Shown piece by piece: positions 44,846-55,615 of a DNA stretch of 64,000 nt (the first letter of the stretch is position 1; every line of letters starts with the position of its first letter). The DNA comes from Neodontobutis hainanensis (Eukaryota; Chordata; Actinopteri; Gobiiformes; Odontobutidae): the NCBI GenBank assembly GCA_024349245.1, contig JALDNG010000547.1, positions 59,895 through 123,894 of the forward strand, in the 5' to 3' direction. The notes under the pieces were generated by a model. It did no database searches. It was not told where the DNA came from and saw nothing but the letters and a program-made list of their open reading frames with translations. The position numbers and the translations under genes were made by a program.

Positions 44846-45920
44846 TAAATTAGATTAGATTAGATTCAACTTTATTGTCACTGCACATGTAAAGTACAAG
44901 GCAACGAAATGCAGTTAGCATCTAACCAGAAGTGCAATAAACAGTAAGTACAGAATATACAAGGTCTATAATATGTACAATAACTATACAGATAAGTATT
45001 ATGGACATAATTTACAGATTTTAAATACTATAAGTATGATATACAGGTAGGTGTACTATGAACATACTATACAGATGGAGTATTTAAAAGTGTATGTACA
45101 CTATAGACAGAACTATGAACATATGAACATAATTTACACTAGTGCATGGACAGTACAGTGCATAGAAAATATTACAGTGTGCAAATGGATTACTCAGTGT
45201 TTCTGGATGAACAGACAGTAGTGCAAGTAATAACAAGTTGTTGATGTGGGGGAGGAGTCTGTATGTGTGGTGGTGTCAGAGGGCAGAGTTCAGTAAGGAG
45301 ACAGCTGTAGAGAAAAAGCTGTTCCTGAATCTTGTGGTCCTTGTCCGGAGGCTCCTGAAGCGGTCAGGAGGTTAAACAGTCTATGGTCAGGGTAAGAGGA
45401 GTCCTTCAGAATGCTCCGAGCTCGACGTAGGCAGCGTTTCCTCTGGATGTCCTCAATAGCAGGGAGTGGTGTCCCTGTGATGCGCTGGGCAGTTTTCACC
45501 ACCCGCTGCAGTGCTTTGCGGTCAGCCACTGAGCAGTTTCCATACCAGACTGTGATGCCACTGGTCAGGATGCTCTCGATCGCACACCGGTAGACGTTCA
45601 CCAGGATGGCTGAAGACAGCTGGTTCTTCTTCAGTGTCCTGAGGAAGAAGAGGCTCTGGTGAGCCTTCTTGACCAGGCTGGAGGTGTTTGTGGTCCAGGA
45701 CAGTTCCTCCCAGATGGTGGTTCCCAGGAACTTGAAGCTGGAGACACGTTCAACAACCATACCGTTAATGTGGATGGGGTCATGAGTGCCTCCTTTTTTC
45801 TTCCTGAAGTCCACAATGAGCTCTTTTGTCTTAGTGGTGTTAAGGAGCAAGTTATTGTCAGCGCACTCTACCTCTCCCTGTAGGCAGTCTCATCGTTGTC
45901 TGTGATGAGGCCAATCACCA
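44846..45920 (-). mobile_element. LINE fragment with RT C-terminus
   Basis: Minus-strand, 5'-truncated non-LTR element inserted in unit B at the point matching about 17940 in A. A 186-codon frame (45290-45850) has KTKELIVDFRKKK, FKFLGTTI, ILTSGITVWYGNC, KALQRVVKTAQRITG and CLRRARSILKDSSYPDHRLF, the typical C-terminal part of fish L2/CR1-like RT proteins. The 3' end is a (TTAGA)n run at about 44850-44873. Confidence 0.8.
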
Positions 45921-46135
45921 TATAATATCAAATATAATATCTTATTTCCAACTGAACATTTACTTATTGTGTCTTTGAAAAGTCAGAGATGCTGTGACAT
46001 TTGAACACGAGAGGTTTCCATGAAGATTCTTGTCGACACTGATCTTTCTACAAACCTGAAAGAAAAAAGAAACACCAGAGATTATTTTGTCCCACTCACA
46101 TTTTGTCCCATCCCTTTAAAGGGTTAGGACGACCC

Positions 46136-46360
46136 CTAGTGGCAGACATTAGAACTACAGCGAGCATTGACTGAAGCTGATGTAGCCTCCATCTCTTCTT
46201 CTTTGTGTCTTGTCTCTCCTGCAGAGACACTTATATTCATGAGTCTGTTTCCTGCTTTAACACTCACTGTCACTGAACTGGACTTAGTCTTTATATTCCT
46301 ATTGTCACAAAAATAGTATTGTGCTGCAGCGTCAGCGACATAAAGAGGAAGACTAAACAT
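46136..46360 (-). other. Conserved 74-codon ORF, unit B copy
   Basis: Counterpart of 18148-18375 with one codon removed (about 46299). Unrecognised. May be only a by-product of the duplication. Confidence 0.2.
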
Positions 46361-46441
46361 TAACGTAAGAGCACTTGTTAAAGTCCGAGTCCTACAGATA
46401 CAGTTATGTTCTTAGTTCTATAAGAAAAGGCTGTATATATA

Positions 46442-46814
46442 TGTTATAAGAATTTTAGTTTTAATGTTTATTGTTACTGGGGCTTATAGTTCTCTTCAGG
46501 TCATGTCAAATTCAAGTCATGTCCTTCGTGTTAATCCAAGCCTGAAGTAGACATAACTAGACTGAGACATGGCTTGTCCTGGGACGTCTGCACCTGGACC
46601 ATTATGAACGCCTCTCACCAAGGACGTCACTGTGTCGTATATAATCTCATGTTCTGTTTACATCTTTAAGCAAACCTCTCGCTGGACCCTTGTTACTGTG
46701 TCTGCTTTGCTTCAATTCTATCAAGGATTAAAACCTGGCCATTGCTTGTTAAATTATAATCTGTCTCCGTGTCTCTCTGGATAAATATAAGGACATAAAT
46801 AAATTCTTATAACA
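46442..46814 (+). mobile_element. Solo LTR (TGTTATAAG family)
   Basis: 373 bp, from TGTTATAAGAATTT to AAATTCTTATAACA (14-bp inverted termini with TG..CA ends). Contains gtcgtatataatc as a TATA-like element and a ggattaaaacctgg region near the 3' end. No clear target duplication. Unit A-B homology stops at its left edge. Confidence 0.75.
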
Positions 46815-47430
46815 GAGTCTCCTATTTTCTTATCGACTCAGTCTGGCCTTTTACCAGGATTAAGTTGTTTTAGAGCTTGGACAGCTGGACTTTTAGAGGT
46901 TTCTCTGAGAAGTATGTTGAAGTGTTGGAGGCTGTGTTGAGACAGAGTCTAAAAGAGAGTCCAGACTATCTTTATCGTCTCATATTTTTCATTTGCAACA
47001 GCTCACAGTTCTCTGAAGACTCTCTTTTCTCTTTCATTTGAACCAAATTACAATCTTTATTTTTAATACAAGCAATAAATGTGTTTTTACTGATCCTGAG
47101 CTACTTTTACCTTTGTTTTCCAGTTTAGCATTTTTGAAAATATTTAATAATCAGAGTTTAAAGCATTGATTTGAAGTTTTTTTTATTCTTTACATTAACT
47201 TTTTAGAAGGTTTTAATTCTACATTTCATAAATTCTCGTACTTGTATTAGACTTATTTAATATTTTCAGTTCAGTTTTTTGACTCATTTCTTGAATTGTC
47301 TTGACTCAGTAAATGGAGAAGGGAGGGGCTTATCTCACCTGACACAGGTGGGGGAGGGGCTTATCTTATCTGACACAGGTGGGGGAGGGGCGTGTCTCAC
47401 CTGACACAGGTAGGAAGTGAAAGTATCAGA
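46815..47430. other. Intergenic, no gene
   Basis: AT-rich sequence, then a short threefold run of ggtgggggaggggc type at about 47320-47410, directly before the long minisatellite. Nothing coding. Confidence 0.5.
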
Positions 47431-47435
47431 CGGAC

Positions 47436-50400
47436 GTGTTGTTGTTGTCCTGGTGTGAGGAGGTGAGTGTGACATTAGTGTTGACTTTATTAAAGCTGTT
47501 GTCCTGGTGTGAGGAGGTGAGTGTGACATTAGTGTTGACTTTATTAAAGCTGTTGTCCTGGTGTGAGGAGGTGAGTGTGACATTAGTGTTGACTTTATTA
47601 AAGCTGTTGTCCTGGTGTGAGGAGGTGAGTGTGACATTAGTGTTGACTTTATTAAAGCTGTTGTCCTGGTGTGAGGAGGTGAGTGTGACATTAGTGTTGA
47701 CTTTATTAAAGCTGTTGTCCTGGTGTGAGGAGGTGAGTGTGACATTAGTGTTGACTTTATTAAAGCTGTTGTCCTGGTGTGAGGAGGTGAGTGTGACATT
47801 AGTGTCTTTGACTTTATTAAAGCTGTTGTCCTGGTGTGAGGAGGTGAGTGTGACATTAGTGTCTTTGACTTTATTAAAGCTGTTGTCCTGGTGTGAGGAG
47901 GTGAGTGTGACATTAGTGTTGACTTTATTAAAGCTGTTGTCCTGGTGTGAGGAGGTGAGTGTGACATTAGTGTTGACTTTATTAAAGCTGTTGTCCTGGT
48001 GTGAGGAGGTGAGTGTGACATTAGTGTTGACTTTATTAAAGCTGTTGTCCTGGTGTGAGGAGGTGAGTGTGACATTAGAGTTGACTTTATTAAAGCTGTT
48101 GTCCTGGTGTGAGGAGGTGAGTGTGACATTAGTGTTGACTTTATTAAAGCTGTTGTCCTGGTGTGAGGAGGTGAGTGTGACATTAGTGTCTTTGACTTTA
48201 TTAAAGCTGTTGTCCTGGTGTGAGGAGGTGAGTGTGACATTAGTGTCTTTGACTTTATTAAAGCTGTTGTCCTGGTGTGAGGAGGTGAGTGTGACATTAG
48301 TGTTGACTTTATTAAAGCTGTTGTCCTGGTGTGAGGAGGTGAGTGTGACATTAGTGTTGACTTTATTAAAGCTGTTGTCCTGGTGTGAGGAGGTGAGTGT
48401 GACATTAGTGTTGACTTTATTAAAGCTGTTGTCCTGGTGTGAGGAGGTGAGTGTGACATTAGTGTCTTTGACTTTATTAAAGCTGTTGTCCTGGTGTGAG
48501 GAGGTGAGTGTGACATTAGTGTTGACTTTATTAAAGCTGTTGTCCTGGTGTGAGGAGGTGAGTGTGACATTAGTGTTGACTTTATTAAAGCTGTTGTCCT
48601 GGTGTGAGGAGGTGAGTGTGACATTAGTGTCTTTGACTTTATTAAAGCTGTTGTCCTGGTGTGAGGAGGTGAGTGTGACATTAGTGTTGACTTTATTAAA
48701 GCTGTTGTCCTGGTGTGAGGAGGTGAGTGTGACATTAGTGTTGACTTTATTAAAGCTGTTGTCCTGGTGTGAGGAGGTGAGTGTGACATTAGTGTTGACT
48801 TTATTAAAGCTGTTGTTCTGGTGTGAGGAGGTGAGTGTGACATTAGTGTTGACTTTATTAAAGCTGTTGTCCTGGTGTGAGGAGGTGAGTGTGACATTAG
48901 TGTCTTTGACTTTATTAAAGCTGTTGTCCTGGTGTGAGGAGGTGAGTGTGGCATTAGTGTCTTTGACTTTATTAAAGCTGTTGTCCTGGTGTGAGGAGGT
49001 GAGTGTGACATTAGTGTTGACTTTATTAAAGCTGTTGTCCTGGTGTGAGGAGGTGAGTGTGACATTAGTGTTGACTTTATTAAAGCTGTTGTCCTGGTGT
49101 GAGGAGGTGAGTGTGACATTAGTGTTGACTTTATTAAAGCTGTTGTCCTGGTGTGAGGAGGTGAGTGTGACATTAGAGTTGACTTTATTAAAGCTGTTGT
49201 CCTGGTGTGAGGAGGTGAGTGTGACATTAGTGTTGACTTTATTAAAGCTGTTGTCCTGGTGTGAGGAGGTGAGTGTGACATTAGTGTTGACTTTATTAAA
49301 GCTGTTGTCCTGGTGTGAGGAGGTGAGTGTGACATTAGTGTCTTTGACTTTATTAAAGCTGTTGTCCTGGTGTGAGGAGGTGAGTGTGACATTAGTGTCT
49401 TTGACTTTATTAAAGCTGTTGTCCTGGTGTGAGGAGGTGAGTGTGACATTAGTGTTGACTTTATTAAAGCTGTTGTCCTGGTGTGAGGAGGTGAGTGTGA
49501 CATTAGTGTTGACTTTATTAAAGCTGTTGTCCTGGTGTGAGGAGGTGAGTGTGACATTAGTGTTGACTTTATTAAAGCTGTTGTCCTGGTGTGAGGAGGT
49601 GAGTGTGACATTAGTGTCTTTGACTTTATTAAAGCTGTTGTCCTGGTGTGAGGAGGTGAGTGTGACATTAGTGTTGACTTTATTAAAGCTGTTGTCCTGG
49701 TGTGAGGAGGTGAGTGTGACATTAGTGTTGACTTTATTAAAGCTGTTGTCCTGGTGTGAGGAGGTGAGTGTGACATTAGTGTCTTTGACTTTATTAAAGC
49801 TGTTGTCCTGGTGTGAGGAGGTGAGTGTGACATTAGTGTTGACTTTATTAAAGCTGTTGTCCTGGTGTGAGGAGGTGAGTGTGACATTAGTGTTGACTTT
49901 ATTAAAGCTGTTGTCCTGGTGTGAGGAGGTGAGTGTGACATTAGTGTTGACTTTATTAAAGCTGTTGTTCTGGTGTGAGGAGGTGAGTGTGACATTAGTG
50001 TTGACTTTATTAAAGCTGTTGTCCTGGTGTGAGGAGGTGAGTGTGACATTAGTGTCTTTGACTTTATTAAAGCTGTTGTCCTGGTGTGAGGAGGTGAGTG
50101 TGGCATTAGTGTCTTTGACTTTATTAAAGCTGTTGTCCTGGTGTGAGGAGGTGAGTGTGACATTAGTGTTGACTTTATTAAAGCTGTTGTCCTGGTGTGA
50201 GGAGGTGAGTGTAACATTAGTGTTGACTTTATTAAAGCTGTTGTCCTGGTGTGAGGAGGTGAGTGTGACATTAGTGTTGACTTTATTAAAGCTGTTGTCC
50301 TGGTGTGAGGAGGTGAGTGTGACATTAGTGTTGACTTTATTAAAGCTGTTGTCCTGGTGTGAGGAGGTGAGTGTGACATTAGTGTTGACTTTATTAAAGC

Positions 50401-50626
50401 TGTTGTCCTGGTGTGAGGAGGTGAGTGTGACATTAGTGTCTTTGACTTTATTAAAGCTGTTGTCCTGGTGTGAGGAGGTGAGTGTGACATTAGTGTTGAC
50501 TTTATTAAAGCTGTTGTCCTGGTGTGAGGAGGTGAGTGTGACATTAGTGTTGACTTTATTAAAGCTGTTGTCCTGGTGTGAGGAGGTGAGTGTGACATTA
50601 GTGTTGACTTTATTAAAGCTGTTGTC
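47436..50626. repeat. Long 54/57-bp minisatellite with higher-order structure
   Basis: About 58 nearly identical units, each 54 bp (...gtgttgactttatt...) or 57 bp (...gtgtctttgacttt...). Rare variants mark a higher-order repeat. The gag variant occurs at about 48079 and 49177 (1098 bp apart), and the ttgttctgg variant at about 48814 and 49966 (1152 bp apart). Both unit lengths are multiples of three, so both strands stay open for over 1000 codons. These frames have no start context, domain or composition to support a gene. Confidence 0.95.
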
Positions 50627-50641
50627 TCAGTGTGGACTGTT

Positions 50642-50728
50642 ACAGAGGCAGAGGACAGACAGCTGCTGACTTTTACTGCTGTATTTCCACTGCGTTACTT
50701 CCTCTTGTTTAGTGTTGGATCAGAACAG
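50642..50728. repeat. Direct repeat, left copy (partner at 52363-52452)
   Basis: About 87 bp (cagaggacagacagctgctg to gttggatcagaacag) repeated at 52363-52452 with a few changes. The pair brackets about 1.6 kb that includes the 12-bp minisatellite. Confidence 0.8.
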
Positions 50729-50895
50729 GTTTTAGACCAAATGTTAATGAGGCATGTTACTACAGCATTTTAGCTTCTCACTGCTTCTCTTTTTATTTCT
50801 TTTTTGGTTTGTTTTCTTTTTCGACCTCAGGCAGCAGGGGTTGTGACCAAAGGTCTGTCCTGGGACAAGGACCAAGTCCAGACCCTTTCAAGGAC

Positions 50896-50911
50896 TGCCA
50901 CTAGGGGCGCT
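50896..50911 (+). promoter_or_regulatory. CTCF-like motif between minisatellites
   Basis: tgccactaggggcgct is close to the CTCF consensus (CCACTAGGGGGCGC), one G short. Motif match only. Confidence 0.3.
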
Positions 50912-51134
50912 CTCAGTGGTGTGACTGGTCCAACAGGTCTGCACACGTCTTTAGTCCCTCCCTTCTTGGTCTCATCTTGATATTTATTAACCATTTAAGC
51001 TCCATGTTGGAAGAACTGCTAAACAATACTGGCTGAGTTTTGTTTTGTAAGATATTGGGAAAATTATGAAAAACACTTAAATAAAATAATTTTTAGTTTC
51101 CAATGGTCTCTAGGTTGGTCTCAACCTGTGATCT

Positions 51135-51767
51135 GGTTTTAGAGGTGGTCTCTCTGGTCTCAGAGGTGGTCTCAGAGGTGGTCTCTGTGGTCTCAGAGGT
51201 GGTCTCAGAGGTGGTCTCTATGGTCTCAGAGGTGGTCTCAGAGGTGGTCTCTATGGTCTCAGAGGTGGTCTCAGAGGTGGTCTCAGAGGTGGTCTCAGAG
51301 GTGGTCTCTGTGGTCACAGAGGTGGTCACAGAGGTGGTCTCAGAGGTGGTCTCAGAGGTGGTCTCAGAGGTGGTCTCAGAGGTGGTCTCTGTGGTCACAG
51401 AGGTGGTCACAGAGGTGGTCTCAGAGGTGGTCTCTATGGTCTCAGAGGTGGTCTCAGAGGTGGTCTCAGAGGTGGTCTCTGTGGTCTCAGAGGTGGTCTC
51501 AGAGGTGGTCTCAGAGGTGGTCTCTATGGTCTCAGAGGTGGTCTTAGAGGTGGTCTCAGAGGTGGTCTCTATGGTCTCAGAGGTGGTCACAGAGGTGGTC
51601 TCAGAGGTGGTCTCTATGGTCTCAGAGGTGGTCTCAGAGGTGGTCTCTATGGTCTCAAAGGTGGTCTCAGAGGTGGTCTCTATGGTCTCAGAGGTGGTCT
51701 CAGAGGTGGTCTCAGAGGTGGTCTCTGTGGTCTCAGAGGTGGTCTCAGAGGTGGTCTCTGTGGTCTG
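51135..51767. repeat. 12-bp minisatellite
   Basis: About 50 units of ggtctcagaggt with variants ctctatggt, ctctgtggt and cacagaggt in semi-regular order. Open on both strands because the period is a multiple of three. Thr/Ser/Glu-rich or Val/Ser-rich frames here are not supported as genes. Confidence 0.95.
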
Positions 51768-51769
51768 TT

Positions 51770-52362
51770 CCAAGTTAGATTTTATTTCCATCATTTACAC
51801 TTTCAAAATAACAGAAAACAAAAAAATGGTGTCTGCTAAAGTTTGGGCATCCTGCGAGTTAAGAAGGCTGTGCTTGTTTCACAAATGTAGTTCAGCCTGT
51901 TAGGGTTGTTTATCAGGGTTTTGGAAATGGGTCAAAGGTCTTTACATTTGTTCTACCAACTGTGAAAAGTATTACGTGTGAATCTAAAAGAACGTATGAG
52001 AGGTCGTTGCTTGTGGTTTAACATTTAGCTTTATCTCTATTGTTTGAGTTATGTTACAGTAAAAATTTATGTTGAATCTTGTAATTTAATGAAGCTGAGC
52101 TCTACTTTTGCAGAAATGTTAAAACAGTAACCTTTAGTAAACAAATGATTCAAAACATCAGAACAGTTTAGTTTACTTTACATTTACATTTGACAAATGG
52201 TTAGAATGTTGAATTTTTTCAGTGTCTCTGCATTCCCCTACGCCCATTTTCCACTTCTTTATTAGAGTTTGAACATTCTCAATTCCTTGAATATCTTTTT
52301 TATGTCCCCTTTTCTGTGTTATACAGTTCAATTATCTTTTCTCACAGATCCTTTGACAGTTC
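51770..52362. other. Intergenic, no gene
   Basis: AT-rich DNA between the 12-bp array and the right copy of the direct repeat. No coding or RNA feature seen. Confidence 0.5.
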
Positions 52363-52452
52363 TACAGAGAACAGAGGACAGACAGCTGCTGACTTTTACT
52401 GCTGTGTTTCCACTGAGTTACTTCCTCTTGTTTAGTGTTGGATCAGAACAGA
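52363..52452. repeat. Direct repeat, right copy
   Basis: Partner of 50642-50728. Lies just upstream of the unit C homology. Confidence 0.8.
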
Positions 52453-52542
52453 ACTGTTTGTGAATCATGGGCCTTTTACCGAGACTTAAACCTGATGTTT
52501 AGAGAAAAGACTCTGAGATAAATACAGAGGAGGCTTTATTTG

Positions 52543-52695
52543 TGTTATAAGAATTCTTATTCTTAGAGACACGTCGACAGAGTATAATTTAAAAGCCATG
52601 GTCAGGTTTAATTCTTGTAAGAAGAAGCAAACAACACATGTGTCAATGGTTCAGAGGAAGGTTTATTTGGGGAACAAAGGAAAACTTTAGATTTT
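52543..52695 (-). mobile_element. Divergent TGTTATAAG-family LTR fragment
   Basis: Starts tgttataagaattcttat and keeps the tataattta and ggtcaggttt segments of the LTR at 8149, in the same orientation. Interrupts the upstream flank of unit C. Confidence 0.5.
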
Positions 52696-53331
52696 TTAGC
52701 TTTTATTTGTTTGATTAAACTCCTTTAACAGTTTAGAGACACTCTCCTGTTTCAAAGCGACTGTTTAACTCAACACTGGTTTATTTCTAAAACACAGCTC
52801 ATAATACAAACTCTTTAACTGTAGAGTATGTACCATTTAGTTTAGAATAAATCCTATTGATGATCATATTCTTAATGAGTTGGTTTTAAAGTGTGTCGTC
52901 TGTATTCAACAGCAGCCTGAACACTTTTGTCACATTTAAAGAGTTTGTCTAGATTTTAAAGGAAAACGGTGTTGGTCCCATAAACAATGTTCAGAATTCT
53001 AGAGAAAATGATGAACCAGTTTGTTTTGGGCAGAAAAGGCTAAAACGAGGTGAGAAAGCTTCAGATCAGAACAGATTCTGGAGGACTGTGGAGACTTTAC
53101 CCAGAGGCCTTCACAGGTCCAAATATGAACAGTTCTCCTGAATAAAGGCAGAGGCCCATCTGGAGAGGTTTAAGACCAACATCTAAACATTAACATGAAA
53201 TAAAGACCAGAATCAATCACATTAGAAACATCTGGCTCCAGCTCCATGTGATAATTATTCATAAGGTGCTTTATTAAAATGATCAGAGCTCACTGTGTTT
53301 GACTCGTTCACCTTTCAGACTGAGACAGAAC

Positions 53332-53453
53332 ATGAATAATGTCAGTGTGGACGAAGAGGAGGCCCAGTCTTCACAGAGCCATTATAAAGAGAGAGGTGTG
53401 TTCATGAAGGAACCTCCAGATGGCAGCAACGAGCCAGGGCCCGCTCCAACACA
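53332..53453 (+). CDS. NLR C exon 1
   Basis: 122 nt, intact. Same start and donor as A and B; one Ser-to-Asn change near the end (GSNEPGPAP). Confidence 0.85.
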
Positions 53454-53672
53454 GTGAGTAGCATCATTAGCTGTTTGTGTTTGATTTAAGAACACTGTGG
53501 TTGACCTGATACAGCACAGGACACATTCATGGAGCCACTGCTTTAACTGAGGCTCAGGCCCAAAAATAAGAATATTGTGTCTGAAGGAAACTGTAAAGTG
53601 TGTGTTTTCTGAACAGAACAGAGTCACTGCTGCTTATTAACACACACTGTACAATAAATCCTGTTGTTTTAG

Positions 53673-53792
53673 AGACGAGTGTCACAAACAGAGAGTGTCT
53701 CCAGTGTCCAGCTGTGAGTCTCTGAAGAGCGACTGGTCCAAGGATCACCCTCTAAACTTCAGTAATGAACCTGGAGCTCCACAGAGTCGGCT
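53673..53792 (+). CDS. NLR C exon 2 (peptide exon)
   Basis: 120 nt, intact, one copy. Variable centre WSKDHPLNF; also Val to Glu in SSCESLKSD. Confidence 0.85.
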
Positions 53793-54676
53793 GTAAGTGA
53801 TGCACTAATATCATTTATATTTAGAAAGTGTTGCTCATTATTATTGATTGAGTCATTAGTTCTTTTTGGGAGGAGGGCTGGTGTAGAGTCTGGACAGTGA
53901 TGAGCCTTGTGTCAGTTCACATTAAAGACTCTTGAAAAAGCTGCTTTTGAACAGAGTGTGACAGAAATGAGAGCACAGCTGCAGGACTGTGTTTGGACAG
54001 ACAGGAGGGTTTTTTTCAGACATGTGGAGGCTGTATATTACAGTGATTACAGGGTCAAAGGTCACATGTAAACACATTTAAACATTTATATCTCTTTTAT
54101 ATTAGATTGATATTATTCAGTTAATGTGTCAGTTTTATGTGGGACCATGATATTTCATTAGTCTTTGTGCTGTTCTCTGAGGAGTGCCTCACACTTTCCA
54201 GTTGTGGACATTAAAACTGTCTGGTTTGTGTGTTTTCCACTTCATTAGTTTAATTCTTTTTACTGACAAAAAACAATCCTTTGTTTAACCTTTGACCTGG
54301 TATTTTGTGTGATATACACACATTTAGACACTGTTCTGTGTCAGAGGGGATCCAATGTCTTTATCCCATTAAAGATAATTGTTGTTAATTGGAAATTTAA
54401 TATTTATTTCAAGATATGACACGCCCCAAAAACAATTTTAATTTTTTAATTTTAGACTCACTCTTATCTGTTTGTGGTCTTCTAATGTCTTCATTTGAGC
54501 TCAGATTTAAAGTGAGAGGATGAGACAGAACATGACTCCAGTCAAATGAGTTAGTTTCATTAATGGCTCCATTTCCAGAAACAGGTCAAAAGGAGGGGTC
54601 AGTATTTTTGTCCAAAAGCAGGGACCAGGCTGTGACCTTTGTAAAGCTGTTTTAATGAATGTGTTGATGTCCACAG

Positions 54677-54861
54677 AGAGAGTCCTGGTGACGGCCCATC
54701 GTCCTGTGGTCTGTGTCAGAGCGTCCTGACTGATCCAGTCTCTACCAGCTGTGGACACTGCTTCTGCAGACAGTGTCTCTCTTCAAACTGGGACCAGTCT
54801 GGTTCACCTCAGCCCTGTCCCCAGTGTGGACAAAGACCAAGACTGGACTACACTCTCCTCA
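54677..54861 (+). CDS. NLR C RING exon
   Basis: 185 nt, intact C3HC4 RING (CGLC, CGHCFCRQC, CPQC). By eye identical to the A exon at the protein level. Confidence 0.85.
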
Positions 54862-55615
54862 GTAAGACCATTCATTCTTCAGAAAACCCTGCAGCCACTG
54901 TGTTGTATTTAACATGACTCTGGTCACTAATAAAACTCCTCCTGATTCCACCAGTGAAAGCTGCAGGTCCAGTCTTTTTAAATGAACATAGACCTGTTTC
55001 AAAACTCTCTGTTGTGGCAAAGGCTTGAGTCTTTGGTTAATGAAGAAGTTAAAGAGTGTCTGAAACATGAAGCACAGACGTCACAGTCTTTGTTTTAGTG
55101 ACGTTCTGCAGTTACCTGTTCCCAAAGTGTGGACAGCACTAGAAAGACAGCTTGTAGGTTTTCTGCTGCGTACACTAGTGTCTGTCAGGTCAGTCTGGAC
55201 TGTTACACCTGAGGTCTGTTGTTTGAAGCTGGTTCAGGTTTAGATCCAGGTAAGTTCAGGTTTAGTTTGAGGCTCCAGAAGGTGTTTTGGTTTTGAGCAG
55301 GTTTCATCGGTAACTGACTCCACAGCTTTTATTCTGGTTTAGAGACAAACCCAAACTGGACCAATCAGCTGTGAGCAAAGTCACATGATCTGTTTTATTT
55401 AAGAATTGTGTCGTAACGTTGTCCTGTGAACGTGACTCAGCTTCAACAGGACTGTTGTGTTTTTCTGACCAGTGTTCCCTGTAAACGGCCTCTGAGACGA
55501 CCTGAAAAGAAGTCAGAGCAGAACAACTTGTTTTGTTAAAATATGTTTGTATGAATAGAATATGAATATAAAAGAGTGAGAAGAACTTGTTTAATTTAAA
55601 GCTGTTTTGTTCCAG

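Larger units (their letters stand above)
23651..46434 (+). repeat. Duplicated block, unit B
   Basis: Second copy of the NLR block. Relative to A it has gained a LINE with a nested LTR (25605-27021), extra LRR exon modules (30.1-36.8 kb), an hAT-like element (35851-36396), a 21-bp minisatellite (42434-43610), about 370 bp at 44106-44475, and a LINE fragment (about 44846-45920). It ends at the solo LTR at 46442. Confidence 0.85.

Noticed and set aside
47335..50669. Open frames of over 1000 codons on both strands
   Set aside because: Produced by 54- and 57-bp tandem units (multiples of three) without stops in one frame per strand. No domain, no initiation context, and both strands open equally, so they are not evidence of a gene.
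51093..51903. Open frames of 233 and 266 codons over the 12-bp repeat
   Set aside because: A consequence of the 12-bp period. The Ser/Thr/Glu or Val/Ser pattern is only the repeat translated.
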